Source: Acidobacteriota bacterium (lineage in GTDB: Bacteria > Acidobacteriota > Terriglobia > Acidiferrales > UBA7541). From it: a stretch of 45,773 nt of DNA. The translations under genes and the position numbers were made by a program. The notes beneath the pieces are model-generated. The model saw only the letters and a list, made by a program, of their open reading frames with translations, was not told the DNA's origin and ran no database searches. Below, piece by piece: positions 1-9,213 of the stretch. Within the stretch, counting starts at the first letter, position 1, and each line of letters begins with the position of its first letter. The stretch lies in NCBI GenBank assembly GCA_013287135.1, contig JABDEK010000027.1, positions 1-45,773 on the forward strand, in the 5' to 3' direction.

Positions 1-136
1 GAATGGGCATACCGGCATCCAGGAACAGGGCGGTGGTGCAGTCGTCGAACCAGGCAAGATATTGCGGGAAGAATACGATGCCAGCCGGATCGCAGTGTCC
101 CCATTCGACCAGCAATTTTTTGTGACTGACGAGCAT
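1..136 (-). CDS. 4-hydroxybenzoyl-CoA thioesterase family (hotdog fold), partial
   Basis: The reverse strand reads 45 codons from an ATG at 134-136 and runs off the left edge, so only the N-terminus is present. The translation contains WGHCDPAGIVFFPQYLAWFDD, the signature of the 4-HBT acyl-CoA thioesterase family; the Asp of DPAG is the catalytic residue in characterised members. A GGAG lies about 7 bases before the ATG. The family hydrolyses aryl- or acyl-CoA esters. The gene is divergent from pobA with a 90-base gap, which fits release of 4-hydroxybenzoate from its CoA ester followed by ring hydroxylation. Family assignment is firm; the exact substrate is inferred from the neighbour. Confidence 0.82.
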   Translation of the reverse strand, partial: MLVSHKKLLVEWGHCDPAGIVFFPQYLAWFDDCTTALFLDAGMPI

Positions 137-163
137 CGCACGGCTCCGAGAAGAACAAGTTGA

Positions 164-1414
<1,251 letters not shown>

Positions 1415-1607
1415 GGTTTTCCTGGTTCGAATCAAGAGCGGTCCCACTGTGCCATTCTGGAGCACTCTCCTCAAATGACTTCCGTACTAATGGAATGAAG
1501 CGTTCGGTCCATAGGGGCTAATCCAACCCGCGCAGTACCCTATCAGTCGCAAATCATCGCGTGGCGGATGTGTTGCGAATTCAGGGGATTGCAACGGGGG
1601 ATTCGAA

Positions 1608-2849
1608 ATGCAAGTAAAGGTACTTCAGAATTCAGTGCGCACTTTGGTGTTCTTCGCACTAGGTTCGATTTTCTGTCAGCCGCTTTGCGCCCAGCAGGCG
1701 CTTAATCTGCCCATTCAACGAAGCGAAGACGGGCAAGCACCGATCCGCTTTATGCGTCCCCACTACTTTATTCATGAAGTTGCTGGTGCGGGCCTGACCA
1801 CTCCGCCGATTTCAGCATTTCAGCCTGCCCAGATACGCCATGCTTACGGCTTCGATCTAGTTAGCAATCAGGGTGCTGGGCAGACCATTGCTCTTGTGGA
1901 TGCGTACGATGACCCAAACGCCGAATCCGACCTTGCGGTTTTCAGCCAGCAATTCAGGTTGCCAGTCGCCAGCACAAGCAACGGCTTTTTCCGCAAGGTC
2001 TATGCGACTGGACACAAACCGGGGCCGAATGCCAATTGGTCCCTGGAAATTTCCCTCGATGTGGAGTGGGCGCATGCGATCGCTCCCAAGGCCATCATTA
2101 TTTTGGTCGAGGCTGCCTCCAACAACCTAAGCGATCTGCTGAAGGGAGTGGACGTCGCGGTTCGCGACGGAGCGACGGTAGTATCCATGAGCTGGGATAC
2201 CGGCGAATTTTCCGGCGAACACAACTCGGACAATCATTTCGTCACAAATGGCGTGACATTTTTGGCGGCATCGGGTGACGCCGGCACTGGAGTGACTTAT
2301 CCTGCCGCGTCCCCGGATGTGATTGGAGTTGGCGGAACATCGCTCACGCTTGATTCGAACGGAAACTATTTGAGCGAAACAGCATGGAGCGGAAGTGGCG
2401 GCGGCTTAAGCGCATACGAACATCAGCCGCTATATCAAGCGCAGTTCGGAATACCGGACGATTCTCGCGGCGTGCGCGGCGTCCCGGATGTTTCTTACAA
2501 TGCGAATCCCGGCACTGGTTACGCTGTGTACGATTCCGTGGCAATTAGCGGAGCCAGCGGGTGGTTCCAGATTGGCGGTACGAGTGCAGCGACGCCACAG
2601 TGGGCCGCGGTGGTTGCGATCGCGGACTCCACGCGAGTCGGACTGCGTAAAGCAAATCTGAGCGGCGCCGACACCGCGCTTTATTCTTTGGCCAAGGCGC
2701 ATCTGAATAGCGACTTTCACTCGATTACTCAGGGTAAGAACGGCTCATGCGGGGCAATATGTGATGCGTTGGCTGGCTATGATTTTGTCACGGGTCTTGG
2801 GGCGCCACGGGTGAATGTACTTGTTCCGGCGCTGGCGTCGCGGCCTTAG
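1608..2849 (+). CDS. secreted S53 (sedolisin-like) serine-carboxyl peptidase
   Basis: A 413-residue protein with an N-terminal signal peptide (hydrophobic residues 11-24, cut probably after LCA). The catalytic set of the S53 family is intact: Glu147 and Asp151 in SLEISLDVEW with the canonical four-residue spacing, oxyanion Asp224 in ASGDAG, and nucleophile Ser326 in GGTSAATP. The C-terminal Ca-site region (YDFVTGLGAP) is also typical. Sedolisins are acid-active endopeptidases secreted as proenzymes, but here only about 55 residues separate the signal peptide from the catalytic core, instead of the usual propeptide of roughly 150-200. A GGGGG lies 8 bases before the ATG. Convergent with the PEP-CTERM gene; no operon partner. 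Confidence 0.88.
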   Translation: MQVKVLQNSVRTLVFFALGSIFCQPLCAQQALNLPIQRSEDGQAPIRFMRPHYFIHEVAGAGLTTPPISAFQPAQIRHAYGFDLVSNQGAGQTIALVDAYDDPNAESDLAVFSQQFRLPVASTSNGFFRKVYATGHKPGPNANWSLEISLDVEWAHAIAPKAIIILVEAASNNLSDLLKGVDVAVRDGATVVSMSWDTGEFSGEHNSDNHFVTNGVTFLAASGDAGTGVTYPAASPDVIGVGGTSLTLDSNGNYLSETAWSGSGGGLSAYEHQPLYQAQFGIPDDSRGVRGVPDVSYNANPGTGYAVYDSVAISGASGWFQIGGTSAATPQWAAVVAIADSTRVGLRKANLSGADTALYSLAKAHLNSDFHSITQGKNGSCGAICDALAGYDFVTGLGAPRVNVLVPALASRP

Positions 2850-2918
2850 ATTAAGAGGTAAAAGAGGTCGAGGAGTTTTCCACGACGCTTATTTCTTTTG
2901 CGGATTAGATGGCGGAAC

Positions 2919-3749
2919 TTAAGACTTCCGTCTTTTTCGTCCTAACCAGATGCCGGTCAGACCTGCCGACAGCATCAACCACATTTGAGGCTCCGGAGTC
3001 TGAATCGGTGGAGGCGTAGATCCGCCCCCTGGGACTGGGACGATCGGAGGTACGATAATCCCGCCGCCGGGAGGTAATGGAGTACCAGGCGGAGTGGCAG
3101 ACATTGTAGGCGGCGGGCTGGTGGCGACCGGGCCAAAAGGCAAAGCAGGCGGGCCTACCAATTCAGGCGCTCCGGGGAATGCTTCAGCTTCTTCGGGCGG
3201 TCCGGCCTCGAATTCAGGTCCCGCTGCGAGAACCGGACCTGCGGGGGCTTCCGATAAGCGATTTCCGCAACGAGTTCTGGCTAGGTGTTCGCCGTCGGTT
3301 ATAACCGCTTCGCCTTTGGGCAACAAAAGGGGTTTTTTCGTCCAGTACACTCGATTGCCGAGGCGATACGACACATAGAGCAAACGGTCCTGATTAAGAC
3401 GGACTACCCGAGTCCTTTCCATCTCAAAATCTTCATAGTGCTTTGCCACCACGGAATCATGCGTGAGCGAATTCTTCAAATCGGCCGCGCTTTGAACGCC
3501 GCCGGGTATCACGGAATAGGGATAGAGTTTGCGTTGAGAATCATTTTCAGCGATGGATACCGCGGATGGATCTTTGGTTACTGAGGATCGAAAGGACGAA
3601 ACGTAAGAGGGAGCGACTTGAACTTGGCTGCTTGAAGAAAGCGCGCCCCAGACTAAGAAGATTCCCAGGGCTAGGACTGCGAGCGCTCCGAGGCGGCGGA
3701 GGTCAATATTCCTGAGTAGATTATTCCCGAATGTCCGAAACTGCCCCAT
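2919..3749 (-). CDS. PEP-CTERM sorting-domain protein of unknown function
   Basis: A 276-residue protein. The C-terminus has the PEP-CTERM layout: PEP at residues 252-254, a hydrophobic segment (WLMLSAGLTGIWLG), then the basic tail RKRRKS. Such signals are recognised by exosortase systems that cut and export proteins to the cell surface. Residues 19-38 form a hydrophobic N-terminal segment (signal peptide or anchor). Residues about 60-165 form a compact globular region with a single Cys, and residues 165-250 are rich in Pro, Gly and Ala, likely a wall-spanning stalk. No exosortase gene is in the window. The molecular function is not recognisable. Confidence 0.8.
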   Translation of the reverse strand: MGQFRTFGNNLLRNIDLRRLGALAVLALGIFLVWGALSSSSQVQVAPSYVSSFRSSVTKDPSAVSIAENDSQRKLYPYSVIPGGVQSAADLKNSLTHDSVVAKHYEDFEMERTRVVRLNQDRLLYVSYRLGNRVYWTKKPLLLPKGEAVITDGEHLARTRCGNRLSEAPAGPVLAAGPEFEAGPPEEAEAFPGAPELVGPPALPFGPVATSPPPTMSATPPGTPLPPGGGIIVPPIVPVPGGGSTPPPIQTPEPQMWLMLSAGLTGIWLGRKRRKS

Positions 3750-4037
3750 CTCCCCCAGATTGACGACAGAATGGAATTGCTGGGCACCTGTGTCGGAGGT
3801 GATTATGCAATTTTTTTGCCACTGTTGCCAGTATCGATTTCAACTAAATACAAAGGATCTTGCGACGGGAGGGCTATACATGACAATTTGGCTTCGAAGA
3901 GAGGCTGGCGTTGGAAGGTTGATAAATTCCGAAATGAAAATTTAGGAATTCTTTTCCCTAAAATGGTACTTCCGTTTTCAATTTATCCCTACTTAGCAGG
4001 CATTGAGAGCAGGTAAATTCACGATCTTGATTAGCCG

Positions 4038-4256
4038 TTATTCGAAGCGATGGTTTTCGAAGTGACGACGCGAATCGTTTAGTTCGGGATTCCTTTCCAA
4101 TTTGGCATACGGCAGACCGGTAACATAATCCGACTGAAACATTCGGCTTTTGTTCCACAATGCGCAACCGACGCCGAGAATAGGCATAAGAATCATGGCG
4201 ATCACGGCGAGCAGAAAAGCGACCAAAAACATCAATACAATCAAGATTATAGGCAT
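4038..4256 (-). CDS. small membrane protein, unknown
   Basis: A 72-residue protein whose first 33 residues are one long hydrophobic stretch (MPIILIVLMFLVAF onward, including LPILGVGC-like residues), enough for one or two membrane helices, followed by a polar 38-residue tail. The reading frame also offers a GTG start four codons upstream (4268). I prefer the ATG at 4256 because the AAAGGGG at that point lies 11 bases before it, whereas it overlaps the GTG. It stands alone between the PEP-CTERM gene and the RND operon. No family recognised; the composition is gene-like but evidence for expression is limited. Confidence 0.5.
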   Translation of the reverse strand: MPIILIVLMFLVAFLLAVIAMILMPILGVGCALWNKSRMFQSDYVTGLPYAKLERNPELNDSRRHFENHRFE

Positions 4257-4440
4257 GGACCTTTTCACCCCTTTGCCGCGTCTAATCTCGGTGAGCGAAT
4301 GGTCTAGTGACGCTAGGCTGAGTTTTCCAAAGTCACATTCTTAAACCCTGGCCGGCGAAAAGGTTGCGGGCCTAAATGGTGTTGTGCTGGAAGATAATTC
4401 CCGCTCTAAGGCGTTATTTGCCCGTGAGATTTGAGCGAAG

Positions 4441-4468
4441 GCCGGCGTGTTTGGAGTTAGCCGGCGTG
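4441..4468. repeat. direct repeat GCCGGCGTG x2
   Basis: Two exact copies of GCCGGCGTG at 4441-4449 and 4460-4468, 19 bases apart start to start (close to two helical turns). A further GCCGGCG lies near 4350. The spacing would suit a dimeric regulator, but this is inference. Confidence 0.4.
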
Positions 4469-4515
4469 ACAAGAAAGAGTTCCAACTTGGCTGGTTTAAG
4501 TTTGTTTTTCCTAAC

Positions 4516-4540
4516 CGCTTACGATAATAATGCGCTTACG
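4516..4540. promoter_or_regulatory. direct repeat CGCTTACG x2 upstream of RND pump
   Basis: Exact copies of CGCTTACG at 4516-4523 and 4533-4540, each followed by an AT-rich run (ATAATAA and TTATTG). They lie 63-87 bases before the pump start codon, in promoter range. Possible operator or activator site for the efflux operon; no regulator gene is adjacent. Confidence 0.35.
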
Positions 4541-4602
4541 TTATTGCTAAACTTGCTAGGCGAGTATTTCGCGCCTTTCCCGATAGTTCGAGGGCTCCCT
4601 GA

Positions 4603-7600
4603 ATGTGGATAGTTCGACTAGCATTACGCAGGCCTTACACCTTCGTTGTAATGTCGATTTTACTGCTCATACTGGGCCCGGTAGCCATCCTGCGCACCCC
4701 TACCGATATTTTCCCGAACATTGATATCCCGGTTGTCAGCGTTATATGGAACTACACTGGACTATCTCCCGAAGATATGTCCAATCGAATTATCTTCAAT
4801 TACGAGAGAATTCTTACCACCACCGTTAACGATATCGAGCACATCGAATCGCAATCATTGAGCGGTATTGCGATCACTAAGATTTTTTTCCATCAGGGCG
4901 TGCAGGTGGCCAACGCAGTTGCGCAGGTCACGGCCGTGTCGCAGACAATTCTTCGGACATTGCCTCAGGGGAGCACGCCGCCTCTGGTCATCACTTACAA
5001 TGCCTCCACAGTCCCCATTCTTCAACTCGCTCTTTCAGGCCCGGGTTTATCGGAACAGCAGTTGGGTGACATTGGCTTGAATTTTCTGCGGACGGGCCTG
5101 GTGACCATTCCAGGGGTAGCGATTCCGTACCCCTATGGGGGTAAGCAGCGGCAGGTGCAAGTCGACTTGGATACTGCGGCCCTGCAGTCAAAAGGGCTTT
5201 CACCGCTCGATGTTGTGAATGCTATCTCATTGCAGAACCTGATCCTTCCGGCCGGCACAACGAAAATAGGGCCATTTGAGTACCAGGTGGACATGAATGG
5301 CGCACCCACCACCGTAAACGAATTAAACGATCTGCCGATAAAGACAGTCGGGAGCACGACGATTTACATTCACGACGTGGCGCACGTACGCGACGGTTTT
5401 CCGCCGCAAACGAATATCGTGAATGTGGATGGGAAGCGCGCGTCGCTGATGTCCATTCAGAAGAACGGAGACGCGTCCACTCTCGACATCATTTCCGGGA
5501 TTAAAGCTTTGCTGCCACAAATTGCGGCCGGGCTTCCGCCACAACTGGAAATCAGGCCTCTCTCGGACCAGTCAATTTTTGTGCTGGCGGCGATCAAGGG
5601 AGTTGTTCGCGAAGCTATCATCGCCGCGTGTTTAACCGGATTTATGATCCTGGTATTTCTGGGAAGCTGGCGCAGCACCCTGATCATTGCGGTCTCGATT
5701 CCGCTTTCGATTCTTACTTCGATCATCGTCCTGAGTGCGTTGGGCGAAACCATCAACATTATGACTCTGGGCGGTCTGGCTCTGGCGGTCGGAATTCTGG
5801 TGGACGACGCAACGGTGGAGATCGAGAACATCAACCGCAACATCGACCAAGGTAAAGAGATCGTCCAAGCCATTCTGGATGGAGCGCAGCAAATTGCCGT
5901 GCCGGCGTTCGTTTCCACACTGTCCATCTGTATTGTGTTCGTGCCAATGTTTTTTCTGTCTGGGGTGGCTCGTTATTTGTTCGTGCCGCTGGCCGAGGCA
6001 GTGTGCTTCGCCATGCTCGCTTCTTATCTGTTGTCGCGGACGCTGGTACCCACTATGGCCAAGTATCTACTGGTGGCCCAGATCGAGGAGGGACACGAAA
6101 GGAGCGCGAAATCTCGCAACCCTTTTGTGCTGATGCAGCAAAAGTTTGAACATGGATTTGAAAAACTTCGCGCGAGTTACCACCGGCTGCTGGAGACTTG
6201 CATCCATCACAGCCGGCTATTTGTGATCTGCTTCTTTTCTGCCTGCGTTCTGTCTTTCGTGCTTTTGCCGATGGTGGGGCAGGACTTTTTCCCCGCTGTA
6301 GACAGCGGCGAATTCAAGCTTCACTTGCGTGCGCCGACCGGCACACGTATTGAAGAGACCGCGGCGCTCTGCCAACGTGTGGACGATGACATGAGGCAGC
6401 TGATTCCCAAGTCTGAATTGACGACCATTATTGACAACATTGGCGTGCCCTACAGCGGTCTGAATCTTTCCTACAGCAATTCCGCGCCCATCGGGCCCGG
6501 GGATGCGGACATTCTAGTGGAGCTATCAAAGGACCATCGCCCCACGGAAGAATACGTTCACTCTCTTCGCGAACGGCTCAATCACGATTTCCCGGGCGTC
6601 ACATTTTATTTTCTTCCCGCGGACATGGTCAGCCAGATCTTGAACTTTGGCCTCCCGGCTCCCATCGATATTCAGGTGGTAGGGCGAAATCTGGTTGCGG
6701 ATCGCGAGTTTGCGGACAACTTGATGAACCAACTGAAATTCGTTCCGGGAACGACCGATCTGCGGATCCAACAGCCATTTGACCAGCCTAGGCTGCATTT
6801 TGACGTGGACCGCACGAAGGCACAGGAAATTGGTTATACACAGCGGGACGTGGCCAATAACCTGTTGATTTCGCTGAGTGGAAGTTTTCAAACCGTTCCC
6901 AGTTTCTGGCTCGATCCAAAAACGGGAGTGACCTATAACATTGCCGCGCAGATGCCACAATACCGCATCGACACTCTACAAGATCTCCAGAACATTCCGG
7001 TGACGGGAACAAATCCGAATGCGCCTCCGGCGATTTTCGCGAGTCTCGCCTCGGTCACCAGGGGGGCTGAGATGGGCGTCGTTTCCCATTACAACGTTCA
7101 GCCGGTCATCGATATTTATGGAGCAGTGCAAGGCCGCGACTTGGGTGGAGTAGCCCGCGAAATCGCTCCAATCATCGAGCGGAGTAAAAAGAATCTGCCG
7201 AGAGGCTCACAACTTATTGTGCGCGGACAGATTTCCACTATGCAATCGTCGTTCTCCGGACTCTTGTGGGGCCTCGCGTTTTCAATTGTTCTTGTTTATC
7301 TTCTGATTGTGGTGAATTTCCAATCCTGGCTTGATCCGTTCATCATCTTAATGGCGCTTCCAGCCGCTCTAGCGGGCATCGTGTGGTTTCTATTCATCAC
7401 CAGAACGACCGTTAGCGTACCGGCTCTCACTGGCGCAATCATGTGTATGGGTGTGGCTACGGCCAACAGCATTCTGGTCGTTAGCTTTTCACGAGAGAGA
7501 CTCGATGAAGGTAAAACGGCAGCGGAAGCTGCTCTCGAGTCCGGAGCCACGCGCTTTCGGCCCGTGATTATGACGGCGTTAGCTATGATTATCGGAATGC

Positions 7601-7755
7601 TGCCAATGTCTTTAGGGCTGGGAGAAGGCGGCGAACAAAACGCGCCGTTGGGACGCGCGGTTATCGGCGGACTCTCGTTCGCCACGGTTGCGACTCTTTT
7701 CTTTGTCCCAGTTGTTTTTAGCATTGTGCATGGGCGGAGAGAGCGTAATACATAG
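4603..7755 (+). CDS. RND efflux transporter permease (inner membrane pump)
   Basis: A 1050-residue proton-driven RND pump of the AcrB/MdtB type: N-terminal helix (WIVRLALRRPYTFVVMSILLL), two large periplasmic loops, and twelve predicted helices in two halves. The TM4 proton-relay pair Asp401-Asp402 is present (GILVDDATVEIEN). The TM10 Lys of AcrB (Lys940) aligns with Ala954 in the run MGVATANSIL, so the classical Asp-Asp-Lys relay is incomplete. Together with the downstream adaptor and outer-membrane factor it forms a tripartite exporter across both membranes; substrate unknown. GAGGG is about 9 bases upstream of the ATG. First gene of a four-gene plus-strand run. Confidence 0.93.
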   Translation: MWIVRLALRRPYTFVVMSILLLILGPVAILRTPTDIFPNIDIPVVSVIWNYTGLSPEDMSNRIIFNYERILTTTVNDIEHIESQSLSGIAITKIFFHQGVQVANAVAQVTAVSQTILRTLPQGSTPPLVITYNASTVPILQLALSGPGLSEQQLGDIGLNFLRTGLVTIPGVAIPYPYGGKQRQVQVDLDTAALQSKGLSPLDVVNAISLQNLILPAGTTKIGPFEYQVDMNGAPTTVNELNDLPIKTVGSTTIYIHDVAHVRDGFPPQTNIVNVDGKRASLMSIQKNGDASTLDIISGIKALLPQIAAGLPPQLEIRPLSDQSIFVLAAIKGVVREAIIAACLTGFMILVFLGSWRSTLIIAVSIPLSILTSIIVLSALGETINIMTLGGLALAVGILVDDATVEIENINRNIDQGKEIVQAILDGAQQIAVPAFVSTLSICIVFVPMFFLSGVARYLFVPLAEAVCFAMLASYLLSRTLVPTMAKYLLVAQIEEGHERSAKSRNPFVLMQQKFEHGFEKLRASYHRLLETCIHHSRLFVICFFSACVLSFVLLPMVGQDFFPAVDSGEFKLHLRAPTGTRIEETAALCQRVDDDMRQLIPKSELTTIIDNIGVPYSGLNLSYSNSAPIGPGDADILVELSKDHRPTEEYVHSLRERLNHDFPGVTFYFLPADMVSQILNFGLPAPIDIQVVGRNLVADREFADNLMNQLKFVPGTTDLRIQQPFDQPRLHFDVDRTKAQEIGYTQRDVANNLLISLSGSFQTVPSFWLDPKTGVTYNIAAQMPQYRIDTLQDLQNIPVTGTNPNAPPAIFASLASVTRGAEMGVVSHYNVQPVIDIYGAVQGRDLGGVAREIAPIIERSKKNLPRGSQLIVRGQISTMQSSFSGLLWGLAFSIVLVYLLIVVNFQSWLDPFIILMALPAALAGIVWFLFITRTTVSVPALTGAIMCMGVATANSILVVSFSRERLDEGKTAAEAALESGATRFRPVIMTALAMIIGMLPMSLGLGEGGEQNAPLGRAVIGGLSFATVATLFFVPVVFSIVHGRRERNT

Positions 7756-7831
7756 TCCCGTAGCCAGCGCGCGAATGAATCTATTGCATGTCGCAGATAG
7801 TCCAATGAAGGAATGCAAAGGATAAGGTTTA

Positions 7832-9139
7832 ATGACTGACGAGCCAGCGAAACGAAGCCCGCAAGGCGGAGCCACATCGGGTAATCAGATTCCTGCTGAA
7901 AGCGAACACCGCGGTGGCCAGGGGGCATCACCAAGGTCGGGCCATGGAGTATTGATCGCCATACTGGTGGCTATCATCGTGGCTGGGATTGTTGTGATGG
8001 GGGTAGTTCCACGGTTGAAGGCTAAAGCGGCGCTGCGAACCGAAACAACCAACTTGGCTATTCCGACTGTCGCGGTGATTCACCCCCGGCGCGGCGATCC
8101 GGAACAGGAAATAATTCTCCCGGGCAACATCCAAGCTTTCGAAGATGCGCCTATCTATGCGCGAACGAACGGCTATCTGAAGAAATGGTATGTGGATATC
8201 GGTTCGCACGTGACCGCGGGCCAACTGCTGGCCGATATTGATACGCCTGAAGTAGAGCAGCAACTTCAGGTCGCGAAGTCAGATTTGAACACCGCCCAGG
8301 CGAACCTGAACCTTTCCAAGATCACCGAAGATCGCTACAACGGGCTGAGGAATACCGATGCCGTATCCAAACAGGATGTGGACAACGCGCACGGCGATTT
8401 CGAGGCAAAGAAAGCCACGGTAGCATCCGCGGAATCCAACGTGAAACGGCTAGAGGAAACATTGGCCTTTAACAAAATCTATGCGCCGTTTGACGGCATC
8501 ATCACAGCGCGCAACACGGACATCGGGCAGTTGATTGATTCCGGTAGTGGCGGAGCCGCGAAGGAAATGTTTCACATTCAATCGACTCGCGTGCTGCGCG
8601 TCTACATCAACGTTCCGCAACAATATTCGCAAGCTGCCAAGCCGGGCCTCACCGCGGATCTCACTCTCGCGGAGTTTCCTGGCCGCCGGTTTAAAGGCCA
8701 GCTGGTACGCACGGCTAAAGCTATTGACCCGGCGTCACGCACTCTACTGGTCGAAGTGGACGTAAATAACACCACAGGTGAACTGTTCCCCGGCGCATAT
8801 ACGGGAGTTCATCTGAAGTTACCGGAGGGAATTCCTACGTTTATTCTTCCAGTGAACACGCTGATTTTCCGTTCGCAGGGTTTGCAAATTGCGACGGTCG
8901 CCGAGGGCAAAGCTTCGCTCGTTCGGATTGTTTTGGGCCGCGACTTCGGCAGTGAGGTGGAAGTTGTGTCTGGTCTCACGGGACAGGAAAACGTGATGGT
9001 GAATCCGCCGGACTCGTTGGTGGAAGGCGAGCAGGTTCAAATTGCTGAACAAAGCCCGCAGCAGCCTAGCGTACCAAGCGTACCGCCGTCGAATCCGCAA
9101 CCGAAACCCGGTCAGCAACCGGGCGGCCCTAAGATTTAA
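7832..9139 (+). CDS. RND periplasmic adaptor (membrane fusion protein)
   Basis: A 435-residue HlyD/AcrA-type adaptor. One N-terminal anchor helix (about residues 34-54, LIAILVAIIVAGIVVMG), then a barrel-sandwich half (QEIILPGNIQAFEDAPIYARTNG), an alpha-hairpin (QVAKSDLNTAQANLNLSK ... SAESNVKRLEETLAF), the second lipoyl half (YAPFDGIITARNTDIGQLI) and a beta-barrel region. The tail after residue 410 is Pro/Gln-rich. It links the RND pump to the outer-membrane factor. It starts 76 bases after the pump stop with AAGG repeats before the ATG. Confidence 0.92.
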   Translation: MTDEPAKRSPQGGATSGNQIPAESEHRGGQGASPRSGHGVLIAILVAIIVAGIVVMGVVPRLKAKAALRTETTNLAIPTVAVIHPRRGDPEQEIILPGNIQAFEDAPIYARTNGYLKKWYVDIGSHVTAGQLLADIDTPEVEQQLQVAKSDLNTAQANLNLSKITEDRYNGLRNTDAVSKQDVDNAHGDFEAKKATVASAESNVKRLEETLAFNKIYAPFDGIITARNTDIGQLIDSGSGGAAKEMFHIQSTRVLRVYINVPQQYSQAAKPGLTADLTLAEFPGRRFKGQLVRTAKAIDPASRTLLVEVDVNNTTGELFPGAYTGVHLKLPEGIPTFILPVNTLIFRSQGLQIATVAEGKASLVRIVLGRDFGSEVEVVSGLTGQENVMVNPPDSLVEGEQVQIAEQSPQQPSVPSVPPSNPQPKPGQQPGGPKI

Positions 9140-9213
9140 GGAGCTTATAACCCAGAAGTTTCGGCGCGAGACGATTTCGGGTTGGATAATTATTCTACTA
9201 ATTGGGGAGTGGC

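Larger units (their letters stand above)
4257..4602. other. 346-base intergenic leader upstream of the RND operon
   Basis: I see no convincing gene here. The region carries two pairs of short direct repeats (listed separately) that may be regulator sites for the efflux operon, and a GAGGG about 9 bases before the pump ATG. The open frame 4376-4612 has no recognisable protein features and overlaps the pump start. Confidence 0.5.

Noticed and set aside
2849..2930. A bidirectional terminator between the S53 and PEP-CTERM genes
   Set aside because: Only a short imperfect GGAA/TTCC pairing near a T-rich run is seen; no convincing stem.
3760..4016. Two plus-strand open frames in an AT-rich gap (61 and 81 codons), one with a CxxC-like run
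   Set aside because: They overlap each other, have no ribosome site, and the faint PilZ-like look does not hold along the length.
4376..4612. Plus-strand frame of 78 codons before the RND pump
   Set aside because: It runs into the pump start in another frame and shows no protein-like features; treated as leader.
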